From: Lentisphaeria bacterium UBA1732
GTDB lineage: Bacteria > Verrucomicrobiota > Lentisphaeria > Victivallales > UBA1829
Direction of reading: 5' to 3'
Assembly: GCA_002315855.1 (NCBI GenBank)
Contig: DCIG01000027.1
Coordinates: 1 to 5,570, forward strand
Length of the DNA: 5,570 nucleotides
This document shows positions 4,576 to 5,570 of this stretch, piece by piece; the first letter of the stretch is position 1, and the number at the start of each line of letters is the position of its first letter. Both the position numbers and the translations under genes were made by a program. The notes beneath the pieces are model-generated. The model searched no databases. It was given only the letters and a program-made list of their open reading frames with translations, and was not told where the DNA came from.

Positions 4576-5570
4576 TGACAGCAAAACAGACAGAAATCAA
4601 ACGCTGTGCAATCTACACGCGCAAGTCCGTGGAAGACGGCTTGGAGCAGGAGTTCAACTCCCTGGACGCGCAGCGCGAGGCGGGCGAGAACTACATCGCC
4701 AGTCAGAAATCCAACGGATGGATATGCCTGCCGGAGCATTACGATGACGGCGGTTTCTCCGGGGGCAACACCAACCGGCCGGCACTGAAGAAGCTGCTGG
4801 CAGATTGCGAGGCGGGACTGATCGACATCATTGTGGTCTACAAAATCGACCGCTTGAGCCGCTCGATCTGCGACTTTGCGGGATTGAGCCAGAAGTTCGA
4901 CCAATGGGATGTCGCCTTCGTCAGCGTGACTCAGGAAATAAATACGCACACATCTGCCGGACGGATGATGCTCAACATCCTCATCACATTCGCCCAGTTC
5001 GAGCGTGAGGTAATCACGGAGCGCGTGAGGGACAAAATGGCGGCCAGCCGTCTCAAAGGGAAATGGGTCGGCGGAGCAGTACCTCCGGGGTACCGGGTGG
5101 AAAACAAGAAGCTGGTCATCGTGCCGGAGGAAGCTGAAATTGTCAAAAAAATCTTCACCCGGTACATTGAAATCCAGTCACCCCGGCAGATTATCATGGA
5201 ACTGGACCGGGACGGCATCAAGCGCCGCAATGGTGAGAAATGGCAGTTGCCTCACATCTACCGGATTCTGAACAACATCACCTACACCGGCAGGATAAAC
5301 TACAAAGGGCAAATCGTCCAGGGGGAACAGCAGGGCTTCATCAGCGATGAAACATGGGAACAAACGCAACGGTTTCTCGCAGTACAGAATCAGGCTCCGG
5401 GACGGGTGCAGAATCAGGAAACCATCGCGCCGCTGAAAGGCATCCTGCGGTGCGGACACTGCAACTGCGCCATGTCTCCCACATACGGACGGAAGCGCGG
5501 AAAGAAATACATGTATTACATCTGCGTCAAAGATTCCAAACGATTGGAAAAAATCTGCCCCGTGCATCAG
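4575..5570 (+). CDS. Large serine recombinase (integrase), 3' end cut by the window
   Basis: The ATG at 4575 overlaps the DUF2924 stop by one base, and 332 codons are visible before the right edge. The N-terminal resolvase domain (about 10-150) has AIYTRKSVEDG with the probable nucleophile S18 flanked by R16, then SLDAQRE, DDGGFSGGNTNRPAL (R68), VVYKIDRLSRS (D92, R93, R96) and FAQFEREVITERVRDKM. The recombinase domain follows (about 160-280), with PPGYRV, VPEEAEIVKKIF and an RRNG...W motif. A zinc ribbon begins near 288 with C293, C296, C317 and C328 as likely ligands. All expected catalytic motifs are intact. Such enzymes join attP and attB by double-strand breaks with a 5'-phosphoserine link, and integrate or excise elements one way unless a directionality factor is present. 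The coiled-coil part of the zinc domain and the C-terminus lie outside the window. Confidence 0.95.
   Translation, partial: MTAKQTEIKRCAIYTRKSVEDGLEQEFNSLDAQREAGENYIASQKSNGWICLPEHYDDGGFSGGNTNRPALKKLLADCEAGLIDIIVVYKIDRLSRSICDFAGLSQKFDQWDVAFVSVTQEINTHTSAGRMMLNILITFAQFEREVITERVRDKMAASRLKGKWVGGAVPPGYRVENKKLVIVPEEAEIVKKIFTRYIEIQSPRQIIMELDRDGIKRRNGEKWQLPHIYRILNNITYTGRINYKGQIVQGEQQGFISDETWEQTQRFLAVQNQAPGRVQNQETIAPLKGILRCGHCNCAMSPTYGRKRGKKYMYYICVKDSKRLEKICPVHQ

Noticed and set aside
4497..4949. Minus-strand open frame of 150 codons over the recombinase start
   Set aside because: It overlaps the unmistakable resolvase domain on the opposite strand.

Overview
The window looks like part of an integrated mobile element (prophage or integrative element) in a bacterium of moderate GC content. 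The left end carries a PD-(D/E)XK nuclease-like gene of the phage exonuclease VIII type, divergent from a cI-like XRE regulator. The right end carries a large serine recombinase, the likely integrase, behind a DUF2924 gene. The combination of DUF2924, a large serine recombinase, an element-borne sigma-like factor and this XRE type made me think of the PVC group (Verrucomicrobiota, Lentisphaerota, Planctomycetota). That placement is an impression from memory and is not shown by the sequence.

Layout. (1) Positions 1-361, minus strand: the start of the nuclease gene, which runs off the left edge. (2) Positions 362-542: a divergent control region with a good sigma-70-type promoter for the regulator and candidate operators. 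(3) Positions 543-923: the XRE regulator, followed by a 27-codon ORF (910-993) with a strong ribosome binding site. This ORF looks like the stump of the ImmA/IrrE peptidase gene that usually follows such regulators. (4) Positions 1045-3197: two tightly coupled genes, here called A and B (4-bp overlap), of unknown function. (5) Positions 3198-3372: an unusually structured intergenic region. It holds a rho-independent terminator, two copies of a palindrome 78 bp apart, and a 72-nt hairpin whose 12-bp basal stem covers the ribosome binding site of the next gene. (6) Positions 3373-5570: four overlapping genes, sigma-like factor, 60-aa protein, DUF2924 protein and large serine recombinase. The last is cut by the right edge.

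How it may work (inference): the regulator controls the divergent promoters. The four-gene operon on the right is the mobility module, gated at the RNA level by the leader hairpin. The A-B pair sits between repressor and integrase modules, a place where prophages often carry cargo such as immunity or anti-phage genes. It appears to have replaced most of an ImmA/IrrE gene. The A-B pair and the structured leader are the best candidates for new biology here.
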